The notes: generated from the letters alone by a model not told the origin. 64,000 nt of DNA from Blastomonas aquatica (GCF_014639875.1 NZ_BMGD01000001.1:62001-126000); one strand, 5' to 3'; counted from the stretch's first letter, positions 7,382 to 18,763 are shown. Numbers and translations: made by a program.

Positions 7382-10300
7382 GCTTGCCGTCGGCGGCATT
7401 GTTCGGGCTTGCGATGATCGCGCTGCTGTTTGCGGTGGCGGCGGTGGTCGAGGGGCGTGCGGGGCTGGCGGTGCGGCGGCCCTGGCTGCGGCATGGCGCG
7501 TATACGCTGGCGCTGGGCGTCTATTGCTCGAGCTGGACCTTCTATGGCGCGGTGGGCAGCATCGTGCGCGATGGCTGGCAGTATCTGCCGATCTATCTTG
7601 CCCCGATCTGCCTGTTGCTGGGCGCGCCGCGCTTTTTGCGGCGGCTGGCGCATGCGGTGGCCGAAGAGCAGGCGACCACGGTGTCCGATTTCATCGCCGC
7701 GCGCTTTGGCCACGATGGCGGGGTTGCGCGGCTGGTCACGCTGATCGCACTGGTTGGCACCATTCCCTATGTCGCGCTGCAGTTCCGCTCGATCGGCGGG
7801 GCGCTGGCCTTTGCCTCGGGCCGCCCGATTTCCGAGGCGACAATGATCGGCGCGGCGGCGCTGCTGGCGCTGTTCGCAATCCTGTTCGGCGCGCGCCGGT
7901 ACGAGCTGGCCGGGCGCAGCGAGGGACTGGTCTATGCCATCGGGCTTGAATCGGTGATCAAGATCGTTGCGCTCACCGCGGTGGCAGGAGTCGCGGTAAG
8001 CCTGCTGATCAAGGCCGATGCAGCAGCAGTCAGCGATGGCATGACGCTGCTTGCCGCCAATTTCCAGCCCGAGCGGCTGTCGGTCGATTTCGGCGTCATC
8101 TTCCTGATCTCGATCATGGCGATCATCGCGCTGCCGCGGCAGTTCTATATGGGGCTGGTCGAGGCGCAGGAGCCCGGATCGCTCGACCGCGCGCGCTTTG
8201 GCCTCGCGGCGTATCTGGCGGTCATGGCGCTGATGGCACTGCCGATCGCGCTCGCCGGGGCCAGCCTGATGCAGACGGGCGCTGATGGCGCAGGCGCGGA
8301 CCTGTATGTGCTTCAGGTGCCCGCGCTGGGCGGCAGCAGCGCGGTGCTCGCACTCGCGCTGATCGGAGGGATCAGCGCGGCGGCATCGATGGTGATCGTC
8401 GATTCGACCGCGCTGGCGACCATGGTCTCCAACGATCTGATCTTCCCCGCCCTGCTCCGCACCCGCCAGCCCGATGGCGCCGAAGGCGCGCTGGGCAAGC
8501 GGATGCTGCAGGTCCGGCGGCTGTCGATCCTGGGCATCGTGATCGCCGCGCTCGCCTGGGCGCTGCTGATCCCGGCGCAGAACACGCTGGCGTCGATCGG
8601 CCTCGTCGCCTTTGCCGCGATGGCGCAGTTCACCCCGCACTTGATCCTGGCGACGCGCGCCAACGGGCGCGATGCGCTGGCGGCGCGAGTCAGCCTGAGC
8701 ATCGGGTTCGCGCTGTGGCTCTACACGCTGGCGCTTCCGCCGATATTGCCTCCCGCATGGGCCGAGGCGCTGGCGGGCAGCCTGCTCGATCCGCTGCGGC
8801 TGTTCGGTATCGGCAATGCCTCGCCCCTGGTGCACGGCGTCGCGTGGAGCCTGGGGTGCAATCTGCTCGCCTACAGCGTCGTCGCCGCGCGCAAGGTGCA
8901 GACACCACCACTGCTGTGGACACTGCGCGGGCAGCAAAAGATCAGCGATCTCGATGACCTCGCCCGGCTCACCGCAAGCTTTGTCGGGCAGGAGCGTGCG
9001 CATGCCGAGTTTCCCGATGCCGCCCCCGGTGTTCCGATCACCCGCGCGGCGGCGCAGCGTGCGCGCGACCTGATCGCGCGCGTGGTCGGGGCTTCCTCGG
9101 CGCGCGCACTGGTCGCCTCGGCACTCGCAGGCAGCCAGATGAGCCTGGCCGATGTGACTAGATTGCTAGGCGAGCGCGGCCAGTCGCTGCGTTTCTCGCG
9201 CGAGCTGCTGGCTGCGACCTTCGAGCATGTCGATGCCGGGATCAGCGTGGTCGATTCCGAGATGAACCTCGTCGCGTGGAACAGCCAGTATCTCAACATC
9301 TTCGGCTATCCAGCCGTGCTGGTCCGCGTCGGTACGCCGATCGCCGATCTGATCCGCTACAATGCGCGGCTGGGCGATTTCGGGTCGGAGGGTGTCGAGC
9401 ATCATGTCCGCAAGCGCTTGAACCACATGCGGCGCGGGCAGCCGCACAGCTTCGAGCGGCAGCGCAAGGACGGCCGGGTGATCAAGACCGTCGGTGGCCC
9501 GATGCCCGGCGGCGGCTATGTCACCAGCTTCACCGACATCAGCGACGAGGCGCGTACCCGCGACGAGCTCGAACGTACGCTGGCGCAGCTCGAACAGCGC
9601 GTCGCCGAACGCACCGGCGAATTGAGCGCCGCCAACCGCCAGCTGGCTGAGGCGACGCGTGACAAGACGCGGTTCCTCGCCGCCGCCAGCCACGATCTGC
9701 TGCAGCCACTGCATGCCGCGCGGCTGTTCACCGCAGCATTGTCGCGCGATGCCGAGCCGAACACCCAGATGCTCGCAGGCCGGGTCGACAGCGCGATCAG
9801 CGCCGCCGATGGCCTGATCCGCGCACTGCTCGATATTAGCCGGCTGGATGCAGGCGGGGTGGAACCCAGCCCCGAGCCGGTCGCACTCGCGCCGTTCCTG
9901 ACCGATCTGGCGCAAAGCTTCATGCCGATGGCCGATGCCAAGGGCTTGGCCTTGCGGATCGGCGCGCTGCCCGGCGATGTTCACACCGACCCCGGCCTAC
10001 TGCGCTCTGTCGTGCAGAACTTCCTCTCCAATGCGCTGCGCTATACGCAGCACGGCGGCGTGCTGATCGGCAGCCGTCGTCGCGGGGACCGGGTGCGGAT
10101 CGATGTCTACGACACCGGCGTCGGCATCGCGCCCGAGCAGATCCATGACATCTTTACCGAATTCACCCGGCTGGGCGAGGTCGAGGCCGATGGGCTGGGA
10201 CTGGGCCTCGCGCTCGCCGAACGGATCGCGCGGCTGCTGGGCGGGGCGATCTCGGTGCAATCGGTACCTGGAAAGGGTAGCCGGTTCAGCCTGTCGCTGC

Positions 10301-10725
10301 CGCTGGGCGCGCCGCAGATCGCAGCAGCAGCGCTTGCCCGCGCGGTCCCCACAACGTCGCCCACGCGCGCGCTGCATGTGCTGGTGGTCGACAACGACCC
10401 GATGATCGTCGAGGGCACGCTGTCGATGCTGGCGAGCCTGGGCCATCGCACGACCGGCGCTGCCGATCCGGTACAGGCGCTGGCGGCTGCCGGGCCGTTC
10501 GATGCGGCGCTGATCGATTTCCATCTCGGCACCGCGACCGACGGGCTGGCGCTGATCGCGGCGCTGCGGCTGCAGCACCCGGGCCTGCCTGCAGCGCTGG
10601 TCACCGCGCAAGGCTCGCCCGAACTGGTCCGGCGCGCCGGTGCATTGAGGGTGCCGGTGATCGCAAAACCGGCGGCGGCGGCCGACATCGAGGGATTTCT
10701 GGCAGAAGCTGCGGTCCCGCCCTGA
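7378..10725 (+). CDS. crbS: Transporter-like hybrid sensor histidine kinase (CrbS type)
   Basis: 1115 aa. Residues 1 to about 500 form a multi-helix SLC5 sodium/solute-symporter-like membrane domain. Next come a PAS-type sensor (about 615-725, ISVVDSEMNLVAWNSQY), a short coiled coil (QLEQRVAERTGELSAANRQL), a HisKA domain with His772 in ASHDLLQPLH, an ATPase domain (NFLSNALRY, DTGVGI, GLGLGLAL) and a C-terminal receiver with Asp1047 in ALIDFHLG. This architecture is that of CrbS, which with CrbR controls acetyl-CoA synthetase in several proteobacteria. Here crbR and acs follow immediately, in convergent orientation with only two bases between the stop codons. Acetate or a related carboxylate is the likely signal; this is inferred. 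Confidence 0.9.
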   Translation: MSLPSAALFGLAMIALLFAVAAVVEGRAGLAVRRPWLRHGAYTLALGVYCSSWTFYGAVGSIVRDGWQYLPIYLAPICLLLGAPRFLRRLAHAVAEEQATTVSDFIAARFGHDGGVARLVTLIALVGTIPYVALQFRSIGGALAFASGRPISEATMIGAAALLALFAILFGARRYELAGRSEGLVYAIGLESVIKIVALTAVAGVAVSLLIKADAAAVSDGMTLLAANFQPERLSVDFGVIFLISIMAIIALPRQFYMGLVEAQEPGSLDRARFGLAAYLAVMALMALPIALAGASLMQTGADGAGADLYVLQVPALGGSSAVLALALIGGISAAASMVIVDSTALATMVSNDLIFPALLRTRQPDGAEGALGKRMLQVRRLSILGIVIAALAWALLIPAQNTLASIGLVAFAAMAQFTPHLILATRANGRDALAARVSLSIGFALWLYTLALPPILPPAWAEALAGSLLDPLRLFGIGNASPLVHGVAWSLGCNLLAYSVVAARKVQTPPLLWTLRGQQKISDLDDLARLTASFVGQERAHAEFPDAAPGVPITRAAAQRARDLIARVVGASSARALVASALAGSQMSLADVTRLLGERGQSLRFSRELLAATFEHVDAGISVVDSEMNLVAWNSQYLNIFGYPAVLVRVGTPIADLIRYNARLGDFGSEGVEHHVRKRLNHMRRGQPHSFERQRKDGRVIKTVGGPMPGGGYVTSFTDISDEARTRDELERTLAQLEQRVAERTGELSAANRQLAEATRDKTRFLAAASHDLLQPLHAARLFTAALSRDAEPNTQMLAGRVDSAISAADGLIRALLDISRLDAGGVEPSPEPVALAPFLTDLAQSFMPMADAKGLALRIGALPGDVHTDPGLLRSVVQNFLSNALRYTQHGGVLIGSRRRGDRVRIDVYDTGVGIAPEQIHDIFTEFTRLGEVEADGLGLGLALAERIARLLGGAISVQSVPGKGSRFSLSLPLGAPQIAAAALARAVPTTSPTRALHVLVVDNDPMIVEGTLSMLASLGHRTTGAADPVQALAAAGPFDAALIDFHLGTATDGLALIAALRLQHPGLPAALVTAQGSPELVRRAGALRVPVIAKPAAAADIEGFLAEAAVPP

Positions 10726-10727
10726 CA

Positions 10728-11344
10728 TCAATGCCTGAGGTTTAGCCCCAGCGAGCGCGCGACCAAGGCCGCCTGGGTACGGTTTTGCACCCCCAGCTTG
10801 CGCATGATCACGGTCATGTGCGCCTTCACCGTCGCCTCGCTCATTCCCAGGTCGTGCGCGATCTGCTTGTTGAGCTTGCCGTCGAGCACCTCGAGCAGCA
10901 CCCTGAGCTGAGTCGGGGTGAGCGAGGCGATCTCCTGCTGCACCGCTTCGTGCGGGCCGCTTGGCGCGGGCTTTGTGGCACGTCCTCCGAGTGCCCGCGC
11001 TATGGCCTGCTCGATGGTGTCGAGGTCGCTGTCCTTGGAAAGGAACCCGATCGCCCCCAGTTGCCGCGCTTCATCGGCGACGCCTGCCCCTTCAGCGCTC
11101 GAGACGACCAGAATCGGCACCTCGGGCCTTTCGGCATGCAGCAGCGCGATGCCGGAATAGCCGATCGCGCCGGGCATCTTGAGATCGAGCAGGATCAGGC
11201 GCAGCCCATCTGCTGCAGCCGCCGCGCGGGCAGCGGCAGCGAGCGTGCCGCATTCCAGAATCTGGGCCTGCGGTGCCACCCGGGTCACGGCAAGCACGAG
11301 CGCCTGCCGAAACAGCGGGTGGTCATCCGCGATCAGGATCGTTT

Positions 11345-11348
<4 letters not shown>
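10728..11348 (-). CDS. crbR: LuxR-family response regulator (CrbR type), apparent ATA start
   Basis: 206 aa if it begins at the ATA at 11348. It has a receiver domain with the acidic pair in LIADDHPLF and phospho-acceptor Asp55 in LLDLKMPG, then a LuxR helix-turn-helix ([35 protein letters not shown]). It is the expected partner of the adjacent CrbS kinase. The conserved N terminus ([12 protein letters not shown]) starts directly after the acs stop, yet no ATG, GTG or TTG lies in frame near it. The next in-frame ATG upstream is at 11561, deep inside acs, and would add 71 residues that look like out-of-frame acs. ATA overlaps the acs TAG as ATAG, like a normal coupled start. Confidence 0.85.
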
Positions 11349-13300
<1,952 letters not shown>

Positions 13301-13380
13301 GTCGTCTCTCTCCTGGCTTGTCGTTGGCAAGGTCTTGGGCGCTTTGCTGCTACCATACTAGCCTTCTGCGACAAGGGCCG

Positions 13381-13397
13381 GACCTTAGACAAAGGTC
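13381..13397. promoter_or_regulatory. Inverted repeat in the acs / porin divergent promoter region
   Basis: GACCTT AGACA AAGGTC is a perfect six-base inverted repeat with a five-base spacer. It sits 81 bases upstream of the acs start and 102 bases upstream of the porin start. It is a good candidate operator for the LuxR-type CrbR encoded nearby. The binding motif of CrbR in this lineage is not known to me, so the assignment is positional. Confidence 0.4.
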
Positions 13398-13498
13398 GTA
13401 CGCATGAGACCATGGTCCAGATGGCGCGCGATCCGCTTTGAGCAAACACTGCACCGACAACCGGGAACAACCCGGACCTGCGTTTCAGGAGAGGTGCA

Positions 13499-14917
13499 AT
13501 GCCAAAGGCCAGACGCCCGCTATGGCTGATATTGCTGGGAACCAGCGTGCTGGTCGCGCCGCAGACCGCGTTTGCCCAAAGCACGCTGGACCAGAGCACC
13601 CAGAGCACCCGCGAAAAGGTGCTCGAGGAACGATTACTCAAGCTCGAGGCCGAGATGGCCGCGCTACGCGCCGATCTGGGGGCCACGCGCAGCGAGCAGG
13701 CGCAGACCGCCGTTGCGGCGAGCCAGGCCGCAGTACGCAGCGAAGAGACCGCCACCAAGCTCGCCACGCTGGAAAGCAGGCCCGCCGGTCCGGCAGAAGG
13801 CTTCCGCGTCGGCAGCACGACCTTCAAGCTGGGTGGGTTCGTCAAGGTGGTCGGCATAGCAACCCGTTATGATGACGGCGAAGTCCCCGGCGGATCGCTC
13901 GGCAAGGAATTCTACCTCCCACAGCAGATCCCGGTCGGCGGCCAGAGCAGCCGCGACATCATCGGCCACGCCCGCCAGACCCGGCTGGCATTCAGCGCCT
14001 CCACGCCGCTTGGCGACAAGGATCTGAAAAGCGTGATCGAGTTCGACTTTGCCCTGGCGGCCGCGCCGCTGGGGGCGCAGCGGGCGACGAACCCCTATGT
14101 GCCAACCTTCCGCCGCGGCTTCATCCATTATGGCAACTGGCTGATCGGCCAGGAATGGACCACCTTTCAGAACCCGGCCCACCTGCCTGAAACCACCGAT
14201 TTCGTGGGGCCGATGGACGGCGCGATCTTCGTGCGGCAGATGATGATCCAGTACAGGCAGCCGCTTGGCGATGGCCTTGATCTGTATCTCGCGGCCGAGA
14301 ACCCGCAGACCGAAACCGAATCAAGACTGTCTCCCGCGCTGGTCGATAACGACCAGGACCGCATCCCCGACCTCGTCACCAAGCTTGCGTACAAAGGCAC
14401 ATTCGGTGACGTGCATATCGCAGCACTGGTGCGCCAGCTGTCGGTTCAGAACAATGGCGTGGGCGACACCGCGTTCGGCTGGGGCGTGACAACGGGCGGC
14501 AAAATCCCCTTCGGGCCAAAGGGGCGGCACGACCTGCGCTTTCTGGCCACTTATGGCCATGGCATGGGCCGCTATTTCACCGTAGGTTTCGCTCCTGACG
14601 CCATTTATGACGCGGCCGTCGATAACCGGCTGCATGTCGTGAACAATTTTGCCGGGTTTGCCGCGCTCAAGCTCGGCTGGACCCCGACGATCCGCTCCAC
14701 CTTGATGGTGGGGTATCAGCATGTCGATTACCCCACCGGCATCATCATACCAGGGATGAGCAACCTCGAAGCCTATAGCTTTGCGGGGAACCTGTTCTGG
14801 TCTCCGGTCAGGAATCTGGATTTCGGCATCGAGTATCGCCACGCTCAACGGGAAGTCGTCAGTGGCCTGAAAGGGCAGATGGACCGGGTCGAGATGGCAG
14901 CGAAATACACCTTCTAA
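13499..14917 (+). CDS. DcaP-like outer-membrane porin
   Basis: 472 aa. Signal peptide at residues 1-26 (cleavage after TAFAQ), then a coiled-coil segment (about 37-95, with EKVLEERLLKLEAEMAALRADL), then a beta-barrel ending in a C-terminal Phe (MAAKYTF), as expected for outer-membrane insertion. The N-terminal coiled coil plus barrel is the DcaP family layout: trimeric porins for small carboxylic acids. GGAGAGG precedes ATG 13499. Its position opposite acs and in front of an MHS transporter suggests uptake of organic acids across the outer membrane. The exact substrate is unknown. Confidence 0.85.
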   Translation: MPKARRPLWLILLGTSVLVAPQTAFAQSTLDQSTQSTREKVLEERLLKLEAEMAALRADLGATRSEQAQTAVAASQAAVRSEETATKLATLESRPAGPAEGFRVGSTTFKLGGFVKVVGIATRYDDGEVPGGSLGKEFYLPQQIPVGGQSSRDIIGHARQTRLAFSASTPLGDKDLKSVIEFDFALAAAPLGAQRATNPYVPTFRRGFIHYGNWLIGQEWTTFQNPAHLPETTDFVGPMDGAIFVRQMMIQYRQPLGDGLDLYLAAENPQTETESRLSPALVDNDQDRIPDLVTKLAYKGTFGDVHIAALVRQLSVQNNGVGDTAFGWGVTTGGKIPFGPKGRHDLRFLATYGHGMGRYFTVGFAPDAIYDAAVDNRLHVVNNFAGFAALKLGWTPTIRSTLMVGYQHVDYPTGIIIPGMSNLEAYSFAGNLFWSPVRNLDFGIEYRHAQREVVSGLKGQMDRVEMAAKYTF

Positions 14918-14938
14918 AGCAACAACCAAGGAGTGGGG

Positions 14939-16612
14939 ATGATGGCGACACAACCAGTGGATGCACTGCCAAAGCATCACAAGGCAACGCAGGGGGAGAA
15001 GATGGTCATCGCCGCTTCGTCCCTGGGCACGGTGTTCGAATGGTATGATTTCTACCTTTACGGGCTGCTTGCGACCTATATCTCGGTGCAGTTCTTCTCG
15101 GGCGTCAACGAGACCACCGGATTCATCTTCGCGCTCGCAGCTTTCGCTGCAGGCTTTGCGGTGCGACCGTTTGGTGCGATCGTCTTCGGGCGGATCGGCG
15201 ATATGGTCGGCCGCAAGAACACGTTTCTGGTGACCATGGGGATCATGGGGCTGTCGACCTTCGCGGTCGGCCTGCTCCCCAGCTATGCCTCGATCGGGGT
15301 TGCCGCTCCCATCATCCTGGTCGCGCTGCGGCTTGCCCAAGGCCTGGCGCTGGGCGGCGAGTACGGCGGCGCTGCGACCTATGTCGCCGAGCACGCTCCC
15401 GAGGGCAAGCGCGGGCTTTACACCAGCTGGATCCAGACCACGGCGACCTTCGGGCTGTTCGCGGCGCTGCTGGTGGTCATCGGCATCCGTTATGCGCTGG
15501 GCGAAGAGGCGTTTGCCGCGTGGGGCTGGCGCGTACCGTTCCTGATCTCGATCCTGCTGCTGGGTGTCTCGATGTGGATCCGGATGCAGCTCAACGAAAG
15601 CCCGGTCTTCCAGAAAATGAAGGACGAAGGCACCACTTCAAAAGCGCCGCTCACCGAAGCGTTTGCCAAATGGGGCAACCTGCGCTGGGTGATCATCGCG
15701 CTGCTGGGCGCGGTCATGGGCCAGGCGGTGGTCTGGTACGCTGGCCAGTTCTATGCGCTGTTCTTCCTCGAAAAGACGCTGCGGGTCGATGGCGCAACGG
15801 CCAATATCCTGATCGCGATCGCGCTTGCCCTCGCCACGCCGTTCTTCGTCTTCTTCGGCTGGCTATCGGACAAGATCGGCCGCAAGCCGATCATCCTGGG
15901 CGGCTGCGCACTGGCGGCGGTATTGTACTTCCCGCTGTTCGGCGCACTGACCCAGGCCGCCAACCCCGCGCTCGCCGAAGCGCAGGCCGCAGCCCCGGTG
16001 ACGATCACTGCGCACGCTGACGAGTGCTCATTCCAGTTCGATCCGGTGGGCAAGAACACCTTCGAAAGCACCAGCTGCGACATCGCCAAGACCTATCTCG
16101 CCAAGGCGGGCGTCAGCTATGCCAATGTCGAGGCCGCTCCCGGCACGATCGCCACGGTCAGCGTGGGTAGCACGGTGTTCACCGCGCCCAATCCTGCCAG
16201 CCTGCAGGGCGACGACAGGAGGGCCGCGATCGCGGCGTTCCAGGGCGAGTTGAAGGCTGGCTTGGTTGCGGTCGGCTATCCCGACAAGGCCGACAATGCC
16301 CGGATCGACAAGGTGGCGGTCGTCGCCATACTGTGGGCCTTGGCGATGCTGGTGACGATGGTTTACGGGCCCATCGCCGCGCTGCTGGTGGAACTGTTCC
16401 CCAGCCGCATCCGCTATACCTCGATGTCGCTGCCCTATCATATCGGCAATGGCTGGTTCGGCGGCTTCCTTCCCACCACGGCTTTCGCGATGGTCGCTGC
16501 CACCGGCAACATCTACTACGGCCTGTGGTATCCGGTGGTGGTGGCAGCCGCAACCGTGGTCATCGGCCTGCTGTTCCTGCCCGAAACCTTCCGCCGCAAT
16601 ATCGACGACTGA
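14939..16612 (+). CDS. MFS transporter, metabolite:H+ symporter (MHS) family, with large periplasmic insert
   Basis: 557 aa, 12 predicted membrane helices. MHS features: the FEWYDFYLYG motif in helix 1, the GRIGDMVGRKNTFL loop between helices 2 and 3, and RLAQGLALGGEYGGA. Substrates in the family are mono- and dicarboxylates, proline or betaine. Between helix 9 (IILGGCALAAVLYFPLFGAL) and helix 10, residues of about 340-455 form an extra soluble domain on the periplasmic side, with two cysteines (Cys363, Cys380) that could pair. AAGGAG at 14928-14933 supports ATG 14939 or the adjacent 14942. It is probably co-transcribed with the porin, 21 bases upstream. A terminator follows at 16643. Confidence 0.9.
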   Translation: MMATQPVDALPKHHKATQGEKMVIAASSLGTVFEWYDFYLYGLLATYISVQFFSGVNETTGFIFALAAFAAGFAVRPFGAIVFGRIGDMVGRKNTFLVTMGIMGLSTFAVGLLPSYASIGVAAPIILVALRLAQGLALGGEYGGAATYVAEHAPEGKRGLYTSWIQTTATFGLFAALLVVIGIRYALGEEAFAAWGWRVPFLISILLLGVSMWIRMQLNESPVFQKMKDEGTTSKAPLTEAFAKWGNLRWVIIALLGAVMGQAVVWYAGQFYALFFLEKTLRVDGATANILIAIALALATPFFVFFGWLSDKIGRKPIILGGCALAAVLYFPLFGALTQAANPALAEAQAAAPVTITAHADECSFQFDPVGKNTFESTSCDIAKTYLAKAGVSYANVEAAPGTIATVSVGSTVFTAPNPASLQGDDRRAAIAAFQGELKAGLVAVGYPDKADNARIDKVAVVAILWALAMLVTMVYGPIAALLVELFPSRIRYTSMSLPYHIGNGWFGGFLPTTAFAMVAATGNIYYGLWYPVVVAAATVVIGLLFLPETFRRNIDD

Positions 16613-16642
16613 CCGGGCCATCCCTCCACTTCAATCCGGCAA

Positions 16643-16679
16643 GAGCGCTTCGTCTTTACCGACGGGGCGCTTTTGCTTT
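16643..16679 (+). terminator. Rho-independent terminator after the MHS transporter
   Basis: GAGCGCTTCGTC and GACGGGGCGCTTTT pair (with G-U pairs) around a short TTTACC loop and are followed by a T-rich tail (TTTTGCTTT). It lies 31 bases after the stop codon. Confidence 0.7.
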
Positions 16680-16773
16680 AGAAAGTGCACACTTCAAAAA
16701 GCCCCGGATTTACCTTCGGTTATCGTCTGGGTGGCATAACCTTGGTCTCGATTTACCCTTGGAGGCGCCCAGG

Positions 16774-17940
16774 ATGCACATTGGACGACACGACATGCTG
16801 ACGGGCGCGGCGGCGCTGGGCAGCATGGACTGCCGTCTGGTCACCGGCATCCCCCCCGAGGTCGACACGCTGGCGGCCGAAGCGCCACAGGCGCTGCATT
16901 TCCTGCGCGAGGCCTGGTTTTCCCGGGGGGATCCTGGAGCGCTTTCGACACTGGTCGCAAGACGGTGTGATGGCAGCCCGGTGCTGGCGCTGCCGCTGCG
17001 GTCCATCGGGCCCAAGCTGCTGCGCGCGCGCGCGATCGCCGGCAGCTACTGGCCGTTCCGAAGCATTGCCATGGCGACAGACACGACAGTCGACGACATT
17101 GCTGGCGTGTTCGAAAACCCCATTGCGCAGCGCGCAATGGGGCCGCTGTTGAGGCTGGGACCGATCTATGACAGCGATCCGCTGGCGGTGATGATGGTCG
17201 AAGCGGCGCGGACGAAGGGCTGGAGCGTCCTTGTCCGTCAGATGGGGCAGACCTTCATCCAGGACATCGTCAGCGCCGATGGCACCACCGCATGGCCCAG
17301 TGCCTCGCGCCGCAGGAAAATGCGCAGGTTTGCTACAAAGCTGGCGGACCATGGGCCGGTGACGATGCGCATCGTGCGCGGTGCCGACTGGTCGCGCCAG
17401 GTGTTTGCCGATCTTGCGCGGATCGAGGCGCACAGCTGGGTCGGCACACGCACCGACCGCAGCGGCGCAAAGTTCCTCAACCCTGCGATGATGGCACATT
17501 GGCAAAGCGCGGTCGCCGATCCGGCCATCGCCGAAATGCTGGCCGCAGCTATCCTTTATGTCGGTGACACGCCGATCGCCTTTTCACTCGATCTGACCAC
17601 AGGGCCGCTGCAGTACGGCATCGCCAGCAGTTACGATCTGGCCTTTGCCGCGTTTTCCCCGGGCCAGATCATCACGGTCCATGCCGCCGACGACAGCATC
17701 GCGCGGGGTGTTCGCCAAATCGACTGGGGCTCTGGCGATAGCGGCTACAAGCAGGATCTGGGCGCGAAGCCCGGCGCGCTCATTCATGACATGCTGATCG
17801 TACGCAACCTGCAGATCGCGGCTCTGCTTCGACCCAAATGGGAGGAAACCACAGGATCGACCACGCGGGCGCTGGCAACCGGGCTGACCGAAGCGCTCAA
17901 GGCATCGCGCTGGCCGTTTGCGCGGTTTGCTGCCAACTGA
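16774..17940 (+). CDS. GNAT-fold acetyltransferase of the CelD/BcsL type
   Basis: 388 aa, starting at ATG 16774 with GGAGG eight bases upstream. The second half shows the Acetyltransf_6 pattern (WPSASRRRKMRRFATKL, then FADLARIEAHSWVG, then IAFSLDLTTG and a YDLAFAAFSPGQI segment). Members of this family are found near exopolysaccharide genes, and some acylate polysaccharides or other metabolites. No glycan genes are adjacent here. It follows the transporter after a terminator, so it probably has its own promoter. Substrate unknown. Confidence 0.75.
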   Translation: MHIGRHDMLTGAAALGSMDCRLVTGIPPEVDTLAAEAPQALHFLREAWFSRGDPGALSTLVARRCDGSPVLALPLRSIGPKLLRARAIAGSYWPFRSIAMATDTTVDDIAGVFENPIAQRAMGPLLRLGPIYDSDPLAVMMVEAARTKGWSVLVRQMGQTFIQDIVSADGTTAWPSASRRRKMRRFATKLADHGPVTMRIVRGADWSRQVFADLARIEAHSWVGTRTDRSGAKFLNPAMMAHWQSAVADPAIAEMLAAAILYVGDTPIAFSLDLTTGPLQYGIASSYDLAFAAFSPGQIITVHAADDSIARGVRQIDWGSGDSGYKQDLGAKPGALIHDMLIVRNLQIAALLRPKWEETTGSTTRALATGLTEALKASRWPFARFAAN

Positions 17941-18270
17941 GACCAGCGCCGCAGGGGCCGATGATCGGCACCGCGCCCAAATCCAGATCAAAAGCTGCCG
18001 GCCCCGCGCAGCCTGCAACAAAGGCATGGCGCGAAGGCTACCGAAACGATACCATTTGTCGCGTTTCAAAACACCTCAGGGTCGCGGTGTCGTCAAATTC
18101 AGAATTCTCTTTCATAATCTGAACAATCTGATAAGGCAGATGAGCTTACGTCGCATGCGACGGATAATCGGCAGCTTTATGCCACCTCTTATCCCTTTCT
18201 AGCACTACTGAAGCCGGGATGCGCCGCTGTTGGTGCATGCCCGTCATACTTGGGATAAAGGATTATCCAT
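17941..18270. other. Spacer and leader upstream of the cold-shock gene
   Basis: 330 bases without a convincing gene. The segment 18085-18140 is AT-richer than its surroundings and probably holds the csp promoter. The distance to the csp start leaves room for a long 5' untranslated leader of the kind cold-shock mRNAs often have. I did not identify a defined RNA structure. Confidence 0.4.
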
Positions 18271-18477
18271 ATGACTACCGGAACCGTGAAATTTTTTAAC
18301 GCCGACAAGGGCTATGGCTTCATTGCGCCAAATGATGGCGGCGATGATGCGTTCGTGCACATTTCAGCCGTCGAACGCGCTGGAATGCGTACGCTCGACA
18401 AGGATCAGGTCGTTTCTTACGAACTGGAAACCGATCAGCGCGGCAAGACCTCTGCAGTGAATCTTCAGGCTGCCTGA
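18271..18477 (+). CDS. Cold-shock protein (CspA family)
   Basis: 68 aa, a single OB-fold cold-shock domain. The RNA-binding motifs RNP1 (KGYGFI) and RNP2 (FVHISAV) are intact. It starts TGTVKFFNADKGYGFI and ends KTSAVNLQAA, typical of the alphaproteobacterial small csp genes. AAAGGA lies nine bases before ATG 18271. A hairpin follows the stop, and then the small gene at 18554, which may share the transcript. The role is as an RNA chaperone in cold or stationary phase. Confidence 0.93.
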   Translation: MTTGTVKFFNADKGYGFIAPNDGGDDAFVHISAVERAGMRTLDKDQVVSYELETDQRGKTSAVNLQAA

Positions 18478-18483
18478 TGAGTA

Positions 18484-18521
18484 CGAGGCAGTGTGGCCAA
18501 TGCGGTCCCGCTGCCTCGTTT
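18484..18521 (+). terminator. Hairpin between the csp and the small downstream gene
   Basis: CGAGGCAG (18484-18491) and CTGCCTCG (18511-18518) form a perfect eight-base stem with a 19-base loop, followed by TTTCCCT. The T run is weak, so it may end only part of the csp transcripts and let some reach the next gene. Confidence 0.5.
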
Positions 18522-18553
18522 CCCTGCAGAGCTAAGTTAACTGGAGGTAAAAT

Positions 18554-18763
18554 ATGACCGATCCAAACAGTCGTCCGTTCCTTATCAATAAGGATGCCGA
18601 TGGTAATGTCCGGCTTACGGTGCGCTCAACCCGTTACAACTCCCAGGGTTACCCGCTGGTAACTGCGCTGTTGCAGGAAGAGCTGTTCAAAACTGCAACT
18701 GCAGCGCGTGCGTTCGCGCAGGAGCATTTCGGCGCTCGCCCGGGGGATTACGCAACAAAGTAG
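18554..18763 (+). CDS. Small hypothetical protein downstream of csp
   Basis: 69 aa with an excellent ribosome-binding site (GGAGG, six bases before ATG 18554). The sequence (FLINKDADGNVRLTVRSTRYNSQGYPL, then FKTATAARAFAQEHFGARPGDYATK) has no signal or membrane segment. It looks like a small alpha/beta protein with a basic centre. I do not recognise a named family. Its placement 76 bases after csp in the same direction suggests co-regulation with cold shock. Confidence 0.7.
   Translation: MTDPNSRPFLINKDADGNVRLTVRSTRYNSQGYPLVTALLQEELFKTATAARAFAQEHFGARPGDYATK

Noticed and set aside
7327-9003. Arg/Gln/His-rich open frame opposite crbS
   Set aside because: Composition is typical of an antisense shadow in high-GC DNA. 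There are no motifs and it lies wholly under a confident gene.
13464-13485. GGAAC and CGTTT in front of the porin gene as an EcfG promoter
   Set aside because: The spacing is only 12 bases, against 16-17 needed.
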